A stretch of DNA of 20,278 bases from Mikrocytos mackini (GCA_030180075.1 JASNJN010000212.1:1-20278); one strand, 5' to 3'. Numbered from the stretch's first letter, positions 1 through 8,387 are shown. Numbers and translations: made by a program. Notes: a model not told the origin generated them from the sequence alone.

Positions 1-180
1 GGGTCGGCGAACGAAATGGCAGACTGGCTATCTAGATCAGCACAGAGCGCCAATCATAAAAAATTCTCCTTTAAGGAAGAAGTTATTATTAACTCCATTA
101 CGGAAGCGAATGCAGCTGACAAGCTAGAGTACTCTTCGTACATGTCCCAACTCATCAGAGTGGCGGAGAACAATAACTAG
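1..180 (+). pseudogene. Ty3/gypsy retrotransposon pol remnant, C-terminal end of RNase H
   Basis: Reading from base 1 in frame 1 gives a peptide beginning GSANEMADWLSRSA. This matches the conserved end of Ty3/gypsy reverse transcriptase/RNase H, where a G-x-x-N-x-x-AD-x-LSR motif closes the RNase H fold. The frame ends at TAG (178-180), after which the same frame runs on into integrase, so the stop is probably a decay mutation inside a once continuous pol polyprotein. The 5' part of pol lies outside the window. Base composition is richer in GC than the neighbouring non-coding DNA, as expected for a retroelement coding region. Confidence 0.85.
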
Positions 181-920
181 AGCACACAGAACATCCGGAA
201 GTATCCGAAGTACCACAGACTCGTGGATAAACTGACCGTAAAGAACGGCAAGCTGTTCCTGGAAGGAACAAGGTTTATACCAGAGCTGCACATCCGCGGG
301 GAGATAATCAGCGAAGCGCATTGTCTCCACCAAGGAATAACAAAAACAAGTGCAAGAATAGAAAGAAACTTCTACTGGCCCGGTTGGAGAGCAGAAGTAG
401 AAAGCTTTATAAAAAAACTGCAAAGAGTGTCGTCAATCTGACAGAACGATTAAACAGACGGAGCCACCATTATATCCCGTAATTTTACCCGAAGGACCTT
501 GGCAGAAAATCGCTATAGACCTGAAAGGAGCAGTAAGCACTGGAGAATACCCATACTACTTAGTAGTCATTGACTACTATATGTAGTGGCCAGAAGTAAT
601 GAGTCTGCATAAAACAGAATCACAGCACATCGTAAAAGCGATGATGATTCTGTTTAAAATATTAGGACTCCCATGAGAAATCGTATCCAATCATGGGAAG
701 CAATTCATATCAAAAGAAACCAAAAGATTTTTCGAGCAACTTCAAATCAAACACCGAAGGGTAGCATTATATGCCCTTAGACAAAATGGTCTAGTGGAGC
801 GATTTAATAGAGTGTTGAGCGAAAAGATTGAAGAGGCCAAGCAATATAAATGGAACTTAGGAGACACCCTAACAGAAACTCTGTTCCAATGCAGAGCAAC
901 TTCTCATACAACCACAAATA
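181..920 (+). pseudogene. Ty3/gypsy integrase remnant, zinc-binding and catalytic core (broken)
   Basis: Frame 1 from 181 to about 417 encodes the integrase zinc domain (histidines in AHCLHQG, then NFYWPGW). At the A-run 411-417 the frame shifts: the two zinc cysteines (CKEC) are read in frame 2 from 419. Frame 2 then carries the catalytic core: first Asp in PWQKIAIDLKG, a second-Asp region that now reads SNHG rather than the usual D-N-G, and the Glu in QNGLVERFNR. In-frame stops occur at 584-586 (TAG) and 674-676 (TGA). The frameshift, two stops and loss of the second catalytic Asp show the integrase is dead. The core is cut at 919-920 by the element at 921-1569 and resumes after it. Confidence 0.88.
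919..920. repeat. TA target-site duplication, left copy
   Basis: TA directly precedes the CAGT terminus. Its partner is at 1570-1571. The dinucleotide alone is weak evidence, but together with the inverted termini and the restored integrase frame it supports a TA-targeting insertion. Confidence 0.65.
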
Positions 921-1569
921 CAGTGAACACTCGATACAACAAAGTTTTGTAAAATTCAATATTTTTGTTTGTTATACGCGAAAATTTGTTATACGATGAG
1001 TAGTTCTTGGTAGAATTTTCAATACGTGGCGTGGTACAAATTTATATCATACTTTTAATGTGTTTCTCATCTTTATTAACATTTATTAAAACATAATTAA
1101 TTTTTGAAAAGTGAAAAGGCTTTTTAAACCACTCAATATGATATTTCTTTGATAATTTCAAAATTTATTTCGCCAAAAAAGTACTTTTAAAAAATAATTT
1201 GTTAACGGGCTTCGAAATTTCTTTAAAATGCCATATTATATCTTAGAAACCAGACCAAATAAAACAAACCATTTACTATCAAAAATTTTCAGCAAATTTC
1301 ACATATTTGGAAAAAATTCTGTGTTGTTTGTTAGATTAAAATTCCGATAGTAAATTTTTAAAAGAATACATTTTCATAAATTTTCATAACATTAAATTTA
1401 ATCATTCTAACACAAAAACATAATTTCTACAAAAAATTTCGGTAAATATTATTATTGACGAAAATTTTTTTTGGACAATTTGGTAGAGAATTGGCGAAAA
1501 TTTTTCAAATTTTTGTTTGTACTGCGTGAGTTTGTTATAGTTTTAGTTTGTTATAGAGAGGTTTGACTG
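921..1569. mobile_element. Non-autonomous Tc1/mariner-pogo-like element inserted in the integrase remnant
   Basis: The left end starts CAGTGAACACTCGATACAAC and the reverse complement of the right end starts CAGTCAAACCTCTCTATAAC; about 17 of the first 23 bases agree. The 649-bp insert is flanked by TA on both sides (919-920 and 1570-1571), as for the Tc1/mariner superfamily, and the CAGT start with a 'cctctctataac' run resembles pogo-like ends. There is no coding capacity: the interior is very AT-rich. Short TTTGTTATA motifs recur near both ends in direct orientation. Removing the element and one TA joins two integrase segments in the same frame. Imperfect termini suggest an old copy. Confidence 0.75.
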
Positions 1570-1571
1570 TA
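1570..1571. repeat. TA target-site duplication, right copy
   Basis: TA directly follows the ACTG right terminus at 1569 and pairs with 919-920. Confidence 0.65.
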
Positions 1572-1952
1572 TATCCCCATTCGGGGCTTTTTTGGGTGAA
1601 AAATGAGAGATAAATTATATCCCTACTTTACCCTGAGGGAGTGAGGAGAGAAGAAACCTACAAAAAGGTTGACAGAAACCTCGTTAGAGAGAAAGAATCC
1701 CGAATGAAAGAAAATTTCGACCGGAGAAATGCTACAAAAACAGCAAAGCTCCGAATAGGAAGCATAATACGGGTCAAGAATTATAAAAATAAATACGGCC
1801 CAGAGATAAAAATAATTGCCATAGGGAAAACCTCAGTAATAACTGAGGATAACAAGAAATGGCCAATGAATAGAATTTCAGTAGTAAATTTTCAAGGAAG
1901 GGAGTGTAGTATGCCCCAATATAAGCCGCCCTTGCGAGCTAGATTTACATAA
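1572..1952 (+). pseudogene. Ty3/gypsy integrase remnant, C-terminal domain
   Basis: Immediately after the inserted element, the frame continuing from the upstream core encodes an SPFG...LG segment, the counterpart of the conserved T-x-x-SPF...G stretch after the integrase core. At least two frameshifts follow. From 1641 an open frame of 103 codons encodes a basic helix (ETYKKVDRNLVREKESRMK) and then an SH3-like integrase tail (KLRIGSIIRVKNYKNKYGPE ... NRISVVNF), ending at TAA 1950-1952. No polypurine tract or LTR could be recognised in 1953-2200, which is AT-rich, non-coding DNA between this remnant and the next gene. Confidence 0.75.
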
Positions 1953-2200
1953 GTAATTCTATTTTTAATTATTATTTTTTAGTAAATATTAGGTAAACGA
2001 ATATCTACAATAATACCCAACCTTAAATTTCCCAAACGCCACAAACTATGTTTAAAAAATAAGCCCCTATACCCAAGTCTACCCTAACACTTTATTTAGT
2101 ATTTTAAAACACTTATAAAAATCTCATTATATTTGTAAACTTACTTCAAAATAAGTAGATATTCTATTTACATTTAAATATTATAAAATCGTATTGTCCA

Positions 2201-3122
2201 TCAAACATTTGTAAGTTGATTCTCTAATTTCCGCAACATACGTTCAAAGTAAACATTATACATTGCCAAAAGTATTTGAGTTGAATTTGAGACAATGATC
2301 TCATCAAATTTTCGTTGTTGATAATAAAGCAATTTCAGATTATTATCGTATATCTCAAAAATCATCGTAGGTATATCGCTCACAGCTTTGTGTATTTTTT
2401 TAAAATCCTTTAGCTTATAGTCAAAATAATCTAAATTTATCGCATAGTCAATTTCTCCATCTTCATTTATATATTCCTCTTCGCTTTCAGCGCTACCCTC
2501 ATACTCGAAGCGGTTTAATAACAAAACCTCATCACGAATCTTCTCTGCGCCTTCTACATCAGGTAGAATTGGAACCAAAGCAGATCGGTACTTTTTCTGA
2601 AATTCTTTTTTCTGATCTCCTTCTAAAATTCTTTCATGAATATTGTATATATCCGAAATGAAAAGATAAATTTCTCTTATTCGTACTATTTCTAGGCTTC
2701 TATCCCCAGCCACTTTTATGATGTCTTCTTTACCTTTCTTTACATTTACCGAAGCGAGATCTACTAATTCGTCAATTCGGTCAGCATTTTTTCTATACTC
2801 CAATATATGGTTTTTCATCATAGTAAAAATGTCCTCTGAAATGCCTGTATTTCCTTCAATAGCTTTTTCTGTAGACTTTATTTTTTCTTTTATCATTGCA
2901 ACTCTTGGTAGTAAAGCATCAAGGTGATCTTTTAATCTTGTGTGGACATTGTCACTTTTTGTCTGGATAAAACAACCATTTTCTAGGATATTCCATGAAT
3001 CCTTGATATACTCGGTATTGAAACGAAATATTTCGTTGTATACCCATTTTATTTCAGGAATCAAAACATCAAAGTACCTTTTGTCCTCATTCAACAAGCA
3101 AACATAGTCGGTTGTGTCTATA
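2201..3122 (-). pseudogene. Unknown host gene, main body, separated from its start codon by a transposon
   Basis: An open frame of about 305 codons encodes an acidic, helix-rich, soluble protein without membrane segments or signal peptide. I do not recognise a family. The middle is rich in charged heptad-like stretches, with an acidic segment (residues about 213-225, ESEEEYINEDGE). The frame has no ATG near its 5' end: the only near-start codon is a GTG at 3125-3127 lying inside the transposon's inverted repeat, a TAA at 3137-3139 closes the frame, and the first internal Met is about 78 codons in. The missing start is at 8108-8122: removing the transposon and one TATA joins ATG plus four codons in frame, giving a 310-residue protein. 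In this assembly the gene is therefore broken, and probably recently, since the remaining frame has no other damage. Confidence 0.8.
3119..3122. repeat. Target-site duplication TATA, left copy
   Basis: TATA precedes the terminus CGCACAAAC; the right flank has TATA at 8108-8111 after GTTTGTGCG. Because TATA is self-complementary, the boundary between repeat and duplication is ambiguous (TA or TATA). Only the 4-bp reading restores the frame of the host gene. Confidence 0.55.
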
Positions 3123-3324
3123 CGCACAAACTTTTTTTAAATAACCACGAATTTGTTCATTATTTTAAGACATACACGCGTTTTTTTAAAACAAGTTAAT
3201 GATTCCATGTCATCTATATGCAAATATGTGTTATACCCCGCCTGTGCTCCGTTTATTTTCAAAAGTTAATTTTCAAATCATAAAAAAAATGTTGTAACGA
3301 CGATTTCGACTGATACACATCACA
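3121..3324. repeat. Left terminal inverted repeat of the MULE-like element
   Basis: It begins TACGCACAAACTTTTTTTAA and matches the reverse complement of 7907-8109 over its whole length, differing only in an A-run (8 versus 7). It contains AAAAGTTA at 3262-3269, the complement of the TAACTTTT motif found before several genes in this window, here facing outwards. Confidence 0.93.
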
Positions 3325-4850
3325 CTATGGACAGTCACCCCTTAATGGCCTGTGAATAGAGTTAACCAGAACATTAAATCCTATATAAGATCAAAAGTAG
3401 TTCATTTTATGGTTTACATTGCTTCATGTGGAATTTTTCAATTAAACCGGCCTTCCTAAGATCCCTATAGTTCTATGACTGGAACACAGCCACAACATAT
3501 CCGAGCTTACATTCTATAGTACAATGAGATTTTACAGATAGAAAACCAGCTATCAAACTAAACATCAGTTTATCTCAGACACCGAATTAGATTTCAAAGA
3601 CTATAAGAATATATTAAACAAATTCTATGGATTCGTAACTAACACCGACCTTTTGCTATTTAAAATATCAGAAATGACTAATAAAGAATTATTCTACCCT
3701 ATTAAACTACTCGATTTATGTACATACTGATATTTGAATAGAATGGCTGCTTTTCTGAAGTTTGATATATTTGGCAAGTTGATTTACGATATATATGATG
3801 ATATTAAGCAATAAATACATATAGTTCAATCTTGTGAAAGTTTTAATAGTTGAAGAGCGTATACAACTGAGTTTATACAATGATGATATTGGTTAACCTT
3901 TGATATCAATACTTTATATCGAGTTAACCCCCTAATCTATTCTTAAGAAGTTATGGAAACTGCCATTTTACTTTAAAGTTGTAGATACATCTATAGGATA
4001 TTAATAGTTGATATAAACGGATAATGAAAAGTAAAGGGAAAACGCGGCTTTTGATGTTAAAATTAGGATTGTGTACAAATTTAATAGGAATTCCTGGTGT
4101 AGTTTATTGATGGGGGAATTTTAGAAATAATTAATTTTGGTATTATATAAATAATAAATGATTGTCTGTATAAGTTGTAATAGTATTATGTTTATAAACA
4201 TTGCATGGCGTGTTTGTAAGAAATATACTTATTTATTAATAATCTCAATTTACATTGAAATATTGTATCGTTAATTAACACATTGGATAAGGCTAATGAA
4301 CATTCACCTTGGATTAAAAATCATTGCATTATATTCGGCAGTGGAATCAGTCTTTTGTTTATTGGTATAATGTAGATGCTGTAAGAACTTTATGCATCAT
4401 GTTGCTTTTCAATGATACACGAAATTATTAATGGTACATTGTTTCATTTCCTTACCATGTCTTAGCATAGCTAGGGAGTTTGCACAAGTTGTAATGGTAG
4501 GTAATTCAAGTAAACAATAACAATATACGGCGAAGATCAATTATATGGACAAGACTAATTTTAATCCTCTTAATAGATACTCTTATCCTATCTTGTTTAT
4601 ATAACATCCTATACGTCATTTATACCTCCCTATTTATCGTGTTAATTCTTGTTTGTTGTACGAATGTAAGGGTAAGAAATGTTGCGTGTTTGACATAGGC
4701 TGTTTGTTTGAATAACTGGAGAACGGGTGGTCGAACCTAGCTGAATTGAAAAGCGTGTTGGGTCGGAAGTTGCATTGGCGTACTTTAAGTTTTATTTCAT
4801 GGTTGAACTACTGGAGTGCTTAGTATGTGTAGAAATTATTTTTAGAATTT
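3325..4850. other. Left interior of the MULE-like element, no intact gene
   Basis: This AT-rich stretch of about 1.5 kb lies between the left inverted repeat and the transposase. No undamaged frame of useful length was seen. The only coding-like part is 3524-3814, listed separately. An in-frame TAG lies 21 nucleotides before the transposase ATG. Confidence 0.6.
3524..3814 (+). pseudogene. Possible decayed reading frame inside the MULE-like element
   Basis: From ATG 3524 to TAA 3812-3814 one frame of 96 codons has only two stops (TAG 3539-3541 and TGA about 3731). The 63 codons between them encode a protein-like, charged sequence (for example FISDTELDFKDYKNILNKFY). It could be a degraded second element gene or a captured host fragment, but chance cannot be excluded at this base composition. 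No family recognised. Confidence 0.3.
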
Positions 4851-6896
4851 ATGAAAGATTTAACAAACGACTGGTTTCAGCTTGGGGCTAAGTTCAGCTC
4901 CTATGAACAACTTAAAGAACATATAACAGAATACGAGAAAGAGCAACATATAAGACTGGAAAAGAAAAATAGCAGACCCTTAGAAACAATGAACAAAGTG
5001 CCAAACACAGTCAGCAATGTTGAAACCACAAGGAAACGTTTAAGATATTATTGTCTTACATTAACATGCGAGTATGGATCGCGCGATTATGTAAGAAAGG
5101 AGGCAGGCAGGAATACCTATACTAAGAAATTGGGATGTAATTTCAAAGTATATCTATTGGTGCAAGGCAAGTACTTTATAGTTAAGAAGGTATCCGAACA
5201 TTCCAACCATCCATTTATTTCTCTAAAAGCTCAGAAACAAACCAATATAAAAGACGAGGATTTAATAAGGGACTACAAATTAACCAAGTCCGTATCTCTC
5301 ATAGCTAAAACACACACTGTGAAGACAGGATCATATGTAGACCCCAAAGTTCTGCATAACCGATTAGATGAAGTGAAAGATAAGGAAATTGATAGACAGA
5401 AAAGAATCTTGAAAGACTTTGAAGATAAAGAGATTTTTACAAGAATTCAGAATTTATCGGGGCGTGAGATTGGATATCTGTATCAAGATGCATATATGAA
5501 AAAACTTTGGGAAGTGTACAATGATGTTGTATTGATGGATAGCACGTTTGATTTGTATATAAAGAAATGGAGTTTTTTTGCACTGGTGCTGATTAATGGA
5601 GAAGGGATTTCAGAGATTGCAGGATGGTTCATAGTACATGACGAGTCTTACGATACTGTGTCAATGGTATTTGACCTATTAAGGAGTAAAAATGATTTTG
5701 ATCCAGTTGAAGTATTTTTAATTGATAAAGATTTTACTGAGTTAAAGATAATTAAAAACTATTTTAATAATAGTGAAATACAATTTTGTAGATATCATGT
5801 GATAAAAGCCTTTTCAAGAAAAGTTTCTTCCAAGGAATTGAAACTTACTAAAGAAGAAACTGAACATGATAAAGAGGTATTTCGGAAAATAATAGATGCA
5901 CAAACTATAGAAGAGATGGACAAGTTATCCAATAAATTTACTACAGCAACAAAGCCATATTTCGCTAATAATTGGGGAAACATTGCTCATCAATGGGTGG
6001 ATAACTTAAAGAGGAAAAACCGTAATTTAGGACTTCGTACAACATGTAGGGTAGAAAATTTATTTAAAAGATTAAAGGACAATCTTACTCTACATAGCCC
6101 GCTTGAGAAGTTGTCAAACGATTTATACAACTTTATATTATTAGAAAGAACAAGGTTATATGATAAATTATCGAACAAATACCTGAAGATTTCACGAAAG
6201 CAAGAATCTTTGGCAATTCCAGAATGTAAAAAGTTCTTTACTAAATTTGCCTACAAATTTCTTATTTTATTAATTGAAGAATCCAACAAGATATTAAAAA
6301 TAGAAATGGAAAATGACACCGGATGTAATGTATGCATTGACAATATGAGGGTTGGGCTTCCTTGTATACATATGTTGAGTTATAACAGGGACGCAACATA
6401 TATCATTCAAAATTCAAGTACAAGATGGTCCAAAACGTCGCTTCATGCATATTTGAATTTTAATTTTTTAAAGTTTGAACCATTTTTGACAGCCCATGAT
6501 CACAAAACGCAGGAAAATATGAATGAATATGAAACAAATTATATGGAAAACGAGGTCAATTGTGATGAAATAGTAGAAGTTCCTTGGTATGAGCATGATG
6601 AAATTGTGGATAATGCGAACGATAATGATACGGATTATGAAAATGATAATGTAGCCAGTGTTTACGTAGAGCCTGTACGAGCAAATGATATATATATAAA
6701 AAGGGAATGGGAGAATTCATCAAGTTTCTTACAGCGTACATGGCCAAGTATGTTTGAATTAACAAAAACACTTACAACCCATTTAATAACAAATGAAGAC
6801 ACAAAATACGGGCAAGGTGAAGATATTGTAAGGAAAATCATCGAATTGATTGAAGATGGGGAGATAGCGGATTTAATGTCATTTTTAAATATATAA
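4851..6896 (+). CDS. Mutator-like (MULE) transposase
   Basis: The 681-residue protein has the domain order of MULE transposases. Residues about 65-120 form a FAR1/WRKY-GCM-like zinc cluster (C68, C73, C96, H117 and H120). Residues about 225-410 are the DDE core: D230 in VVLMDST, D292 in FLIDKD, the C-x2-H of QFCRYHVIK (313-316), and E402 in TTCRVENLFKRLK. A SWIM-type zinc finger follows (C495, GLPC505-I-H507), with C492 placed as C-x2-C instead of the usual C-x-C. The tail (about 550-640) is strongly acidic. The start is the first ATG after an in-frame TAG 21 nucleotides upstream. The protein is complete and has all expected catalytic residues, so it may be functional: it would bind the terminal repeats and cut and paste the element in the nucleus. 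Confidence 0.92.
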   Translation: MKDLTNDWFQLGAKFSSYEQLKEHITEYEKEQHIRLEKKNSRPLETMNKVPNTVSNVETTRKRLRYYCLTLTCEYGSRDYVRKEAGRNTYTKKLGCNFKVYLLVQGKYFIVKKVSEHSNHPFISLKAQKQTNIKDEDLIRDYKLTKSVSLIAKTHTVKTGSYVDPKVLHNRLDEVKDKEIDRQKRILKDFEDKEIFTRIQNLSGREIGYLYQDAYMKKLWEVYNDVVLMDSTFDLYIKKWSFFALVLINGEGISEIAGWFIVHDESYDTVSMVFDLLRSKNDFDPVEVFLIDKDFTELKIIKNYFNNSEIQFCRYHVIKAFSRKVSSKELKLTKEETEHDKEVFRKIIDAQTIEEMDKLSNKFTTATKPYFANNWGNIAHQWVDNLKRKNRNLGLRTTCRVENLFKRLKDNLTLHSPLEKLSNDLYNFILLERTRLYDKLSNKYLKISRKQESLAIPECKKFFTKFAYKFLILLIEESNKILKIEMENDTGCNVCIDNMRVGLPCIHMLSYNRDATYIIQNSSTRWSKTSLHAYLNFNFLKFEPFLTAHDHKTQENMNEYETNYMENEVNCDEIVEVPWYEHDEIVDNANDNDTDYENDNVASVYVEPVRANDIYIKREWENSSSFLQRTWPSMFELTKTLTTHLITNEDTKYGQGEDIVRKIIELIEDGEIADLMSFLNI

Positions 6897-7906
6897 TTAT
6901 ATAGCTATTTATTGAACTATCATTAAAACATTAAATTGTAATTAACTAAATACTTATGAAAACATTTTAAATTGAATAATTATTTACTATAATGATTTAA
7001 CAAATACAAAATAATATACATTTATATCGGAACTGATTTTATAGGCCTCATATTTTAATTATATAATTCATACTTTTATAAAGATACTACGGTGAGTAAG
7101 TGTTGCTTTATACTAAATATCGTAAAATTACCATTTAATTTGTTACAAAAGTTTATTAATCTAAAATTCAAAACAAAGTGTACTTACGTTTCGTTGGGAC
7201 ATATTATAATTGTCCAATCATTTGTTCTTGTCTGTAATCTTATACTTGTTATGTCGTATCATTTTCTCATTTATTATGTTACGGCGTATTCTGTTTCGAA
7301 CTCTTAACCCATTTTGTCTTTCAGTAAATGTTAATAAAATAAAAACATTTAGCATTGTGTTCTGTTGCTTTCTAAACATTCCAACACATATAATCTTGTT
7401 CCATGCATTAAAACATAACTGCAAGTGGTACTATTGGGTTGTATGAAAAGAAGAGGTAAGATAGATCTTTAAACTAAGGTCATATTCTTCTTAAAATGAA
7501 TTGCATTGAATAAACACAACTTTGTCAAATTCATGAAAATTCGTCTATTTATAATCTTCAAGTAGATTGAATAAATCTAGAGTCTGTTAAAAATTCGATA
7601 GTTAAATGCCCTAACAAGAAATTAAGACATCTGTTTGATCGTTTGTTGAGAATTGCTTTTATTATTGACAATATCGTTTGAATGGTTGTAATGTCCTTCA
7701 GAAGTTGGTATTATGTCTTATTGGAGAAAATAATGTTTGTGTCACGTTAAGAGAACATTATAAGTTGTGTGTGTTTGATAAAAGATAATAGTGGCTGTAA
7801 ATAGAGATTCCCCTAAGGAAATGTTTGTGAGCTGTGCGGAAATATTACGAATCATATAGTCTATGTTAAGTTATTTTATGATCGTTCAATAGAGAAGGGC
7901 TTATAT
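6897..7906. other. Right interior of the MULE-like element, no intact gene
   Basis: About 1 kb of AT-rich sequence follows the transposase stop. Short open frames around 7092-7446 have AT-driven, hydrophobic translations and overlap on both strands, so I do not call them genes. From about 7612 to 7940 one plus frame reads as protein-like fragments interrupted by stops, including a C-x2-C peptide (NVCELCGNITNHIVYVKLFY). This may be a decayed gene fragment, at low confidence. Confidence 0.5.
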
Positions 7907-8109
7907 TGTGATGTGTATCAGTCGAAATCGTCGTTACAACATTTTTTTATGATTTGAAAATTAACTTTTGAAAATAAACGGAGCACAGGCGGGGTATAAC
8001 ACATATTTGCATATAGATGACATGGAATCATTAACTTGTTTTAAAAAAACGCGTGTATGTCTTAAAATAATGAACAAATTCGTGGTTATTTAAAAAAAGT
8101 TTGTGCGTA
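7907..8109. repeat. Right terminal inverted repeat of the MULE-like element
   Basis: It is the reverse complement of 3121-3324 apart from one base fewer in a homopolymer run. It contains TAACTTTT at 7962-7969 facing outwards, towards 8110. Confidence 0.93.
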
Positions 8110-8111
8110 TA
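8108..8111. repeat. Target-site duplication TATA, right copy
   Basis: TATA follows the GTGCG terminus and matches 3119-3122. The pre-insertion site would have read TCTATAGA, a perfect palindrome. Confidence 0.55.
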
Positions 8112-8122
8112 GATGTAACCAT
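8108..8122 (-). pseudogene. Detached 5' end (start codon and four codons) of the interrupted gene
   Basis: On the minus strand this reads ATGGTTACATCTATA and then enters the transposon's inverted repeat. The next host codon is at about 3118. The ATG lies 65 bp after the stop of the S29 gene on the same strand, a spacing typical of this compact genome, and is preceded by an A-rich leader (AGGGATTGAAAAA). Joining is in frame only if TATA is taken as the duplicated target. Confidence 0.65.
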
Positions 8123-8187
8123 TTTTTCAATCCCTATTAATAAGTAACCATCTGATAATTATTTATCTATTTCTTTTCTTTTGTTCT

Positions 8188-8355
8188 TTAATCCATTCTC
8201 ACAAACCCTAGGCTTGGTGCTTGTTCTCTGAAGCATCTTCTGCACATGTTTAGTTTATACTTTCTAATTAGTCCTCTATGTGATCTACAGAACCTGCAGC
8301 TTCTTCCTCCTTTCGCGTTTTTTACGGGGTGTATTTTGAACTGAGTTTGAGACAT
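8188..8355 (-). CDS. RPS29: 40S ribosomal protein S29 (uS14 family)
   Basis: A 55-codon frame from ATG (8355-8353) to TAA (8190-8188). The protein has the S29/uS14 zinc ribbon, with C20-x2-C23 (SCRFCRSHRGLIRKYKLNMC) and C38-x2-C41, and the family's hallmark RGLIRKYxLNMCRxCFR core, ending GFVRMD like the eukaryotic GFIKxD. It is the normal length for eukaryotic S29. Role: zinc-bound structural protein of the small-subunit head, in the cytoplasm. Too short for common ORF-length cut-offs, so easily missed. It is divergent from the gene at 8388 with only 32 bp between the two start codons, and the interrupted gene began 65 bp beyond its stop on the same strand. Confidence 0.96.
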   Translation of the reverse strand: MSQTQFKIHPVKNAKGGRSCRFCRSHRGLIRKYKLNMCRRCFREQAPSLGFVRMD

Positions 8356-8387
8356 GCACTAATTTTCTAACTTTTAATTTTTTAAAA
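8356..8387. promoter_or_regulatory. 32-bp shared region between divergent start codons (S29 and pentapeptide-repeat gene)
   Basis: The whole gap between the two ATGs is 32 bp and must hold the start-proximal signals for both genes. It contains CTAACTTTT (8367-8375) on the plus strand, 12 bp before the 8388 ATG, which read from the other strand is AAAAGTTAG, 11 bp before the S29 ATG. The same TAACTTTT core lies just before two other plus-strand genes in this window. Confidence 0.5.

Larger units (their letters stand above)
3119..8111. mobile_element. MULE-like DNA transposon, about 5 kb, with long terminal inverted repeats
   Basis: The element is bounded by inverted repeats of about 204 bp (3121-3324) and 203 bp (7907-8109), identical except for one A in a homopolymer run. 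It carries one intact gene, a Mutator-like transposase (4851-6896). The rest (3325-4850 and 6897-7906) is AT-rich with no intact gene. Outside the CGCAC/GTGCG termini both flanks read TATA, so the target duplication is best read as TATA (or TA), shorter than the usual 8-11 bp of Mutator elements. Near-identical repeats and an intact transposase indicate recent movement. It splits the gene at 2201-3122 / 8108-8122. Confidence 0.88.

Noticed and set aside
3119-3127. GTG at 3125-3127 as the true start of the 2201-3122 gene
   Set aside because: It lies inside the transposon's terminal repeat, non-ATG starts are unusual for such nuclear genes, and a matching in-frame ATG exists at 8120-8122.
4715-4760. 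tRNA-like 'GGTCGAACCT' inside the MULE-like element
   Set aside because: No acceptor, D or anticodon stems could be paired around it.
7092-7446. Overlapping short frames on both strands in the right interior of the MULE-like element
   Set aside because: Low-complexity hydrophobic translations typical of AT-rich DNA, with no start context and conflicting strands.
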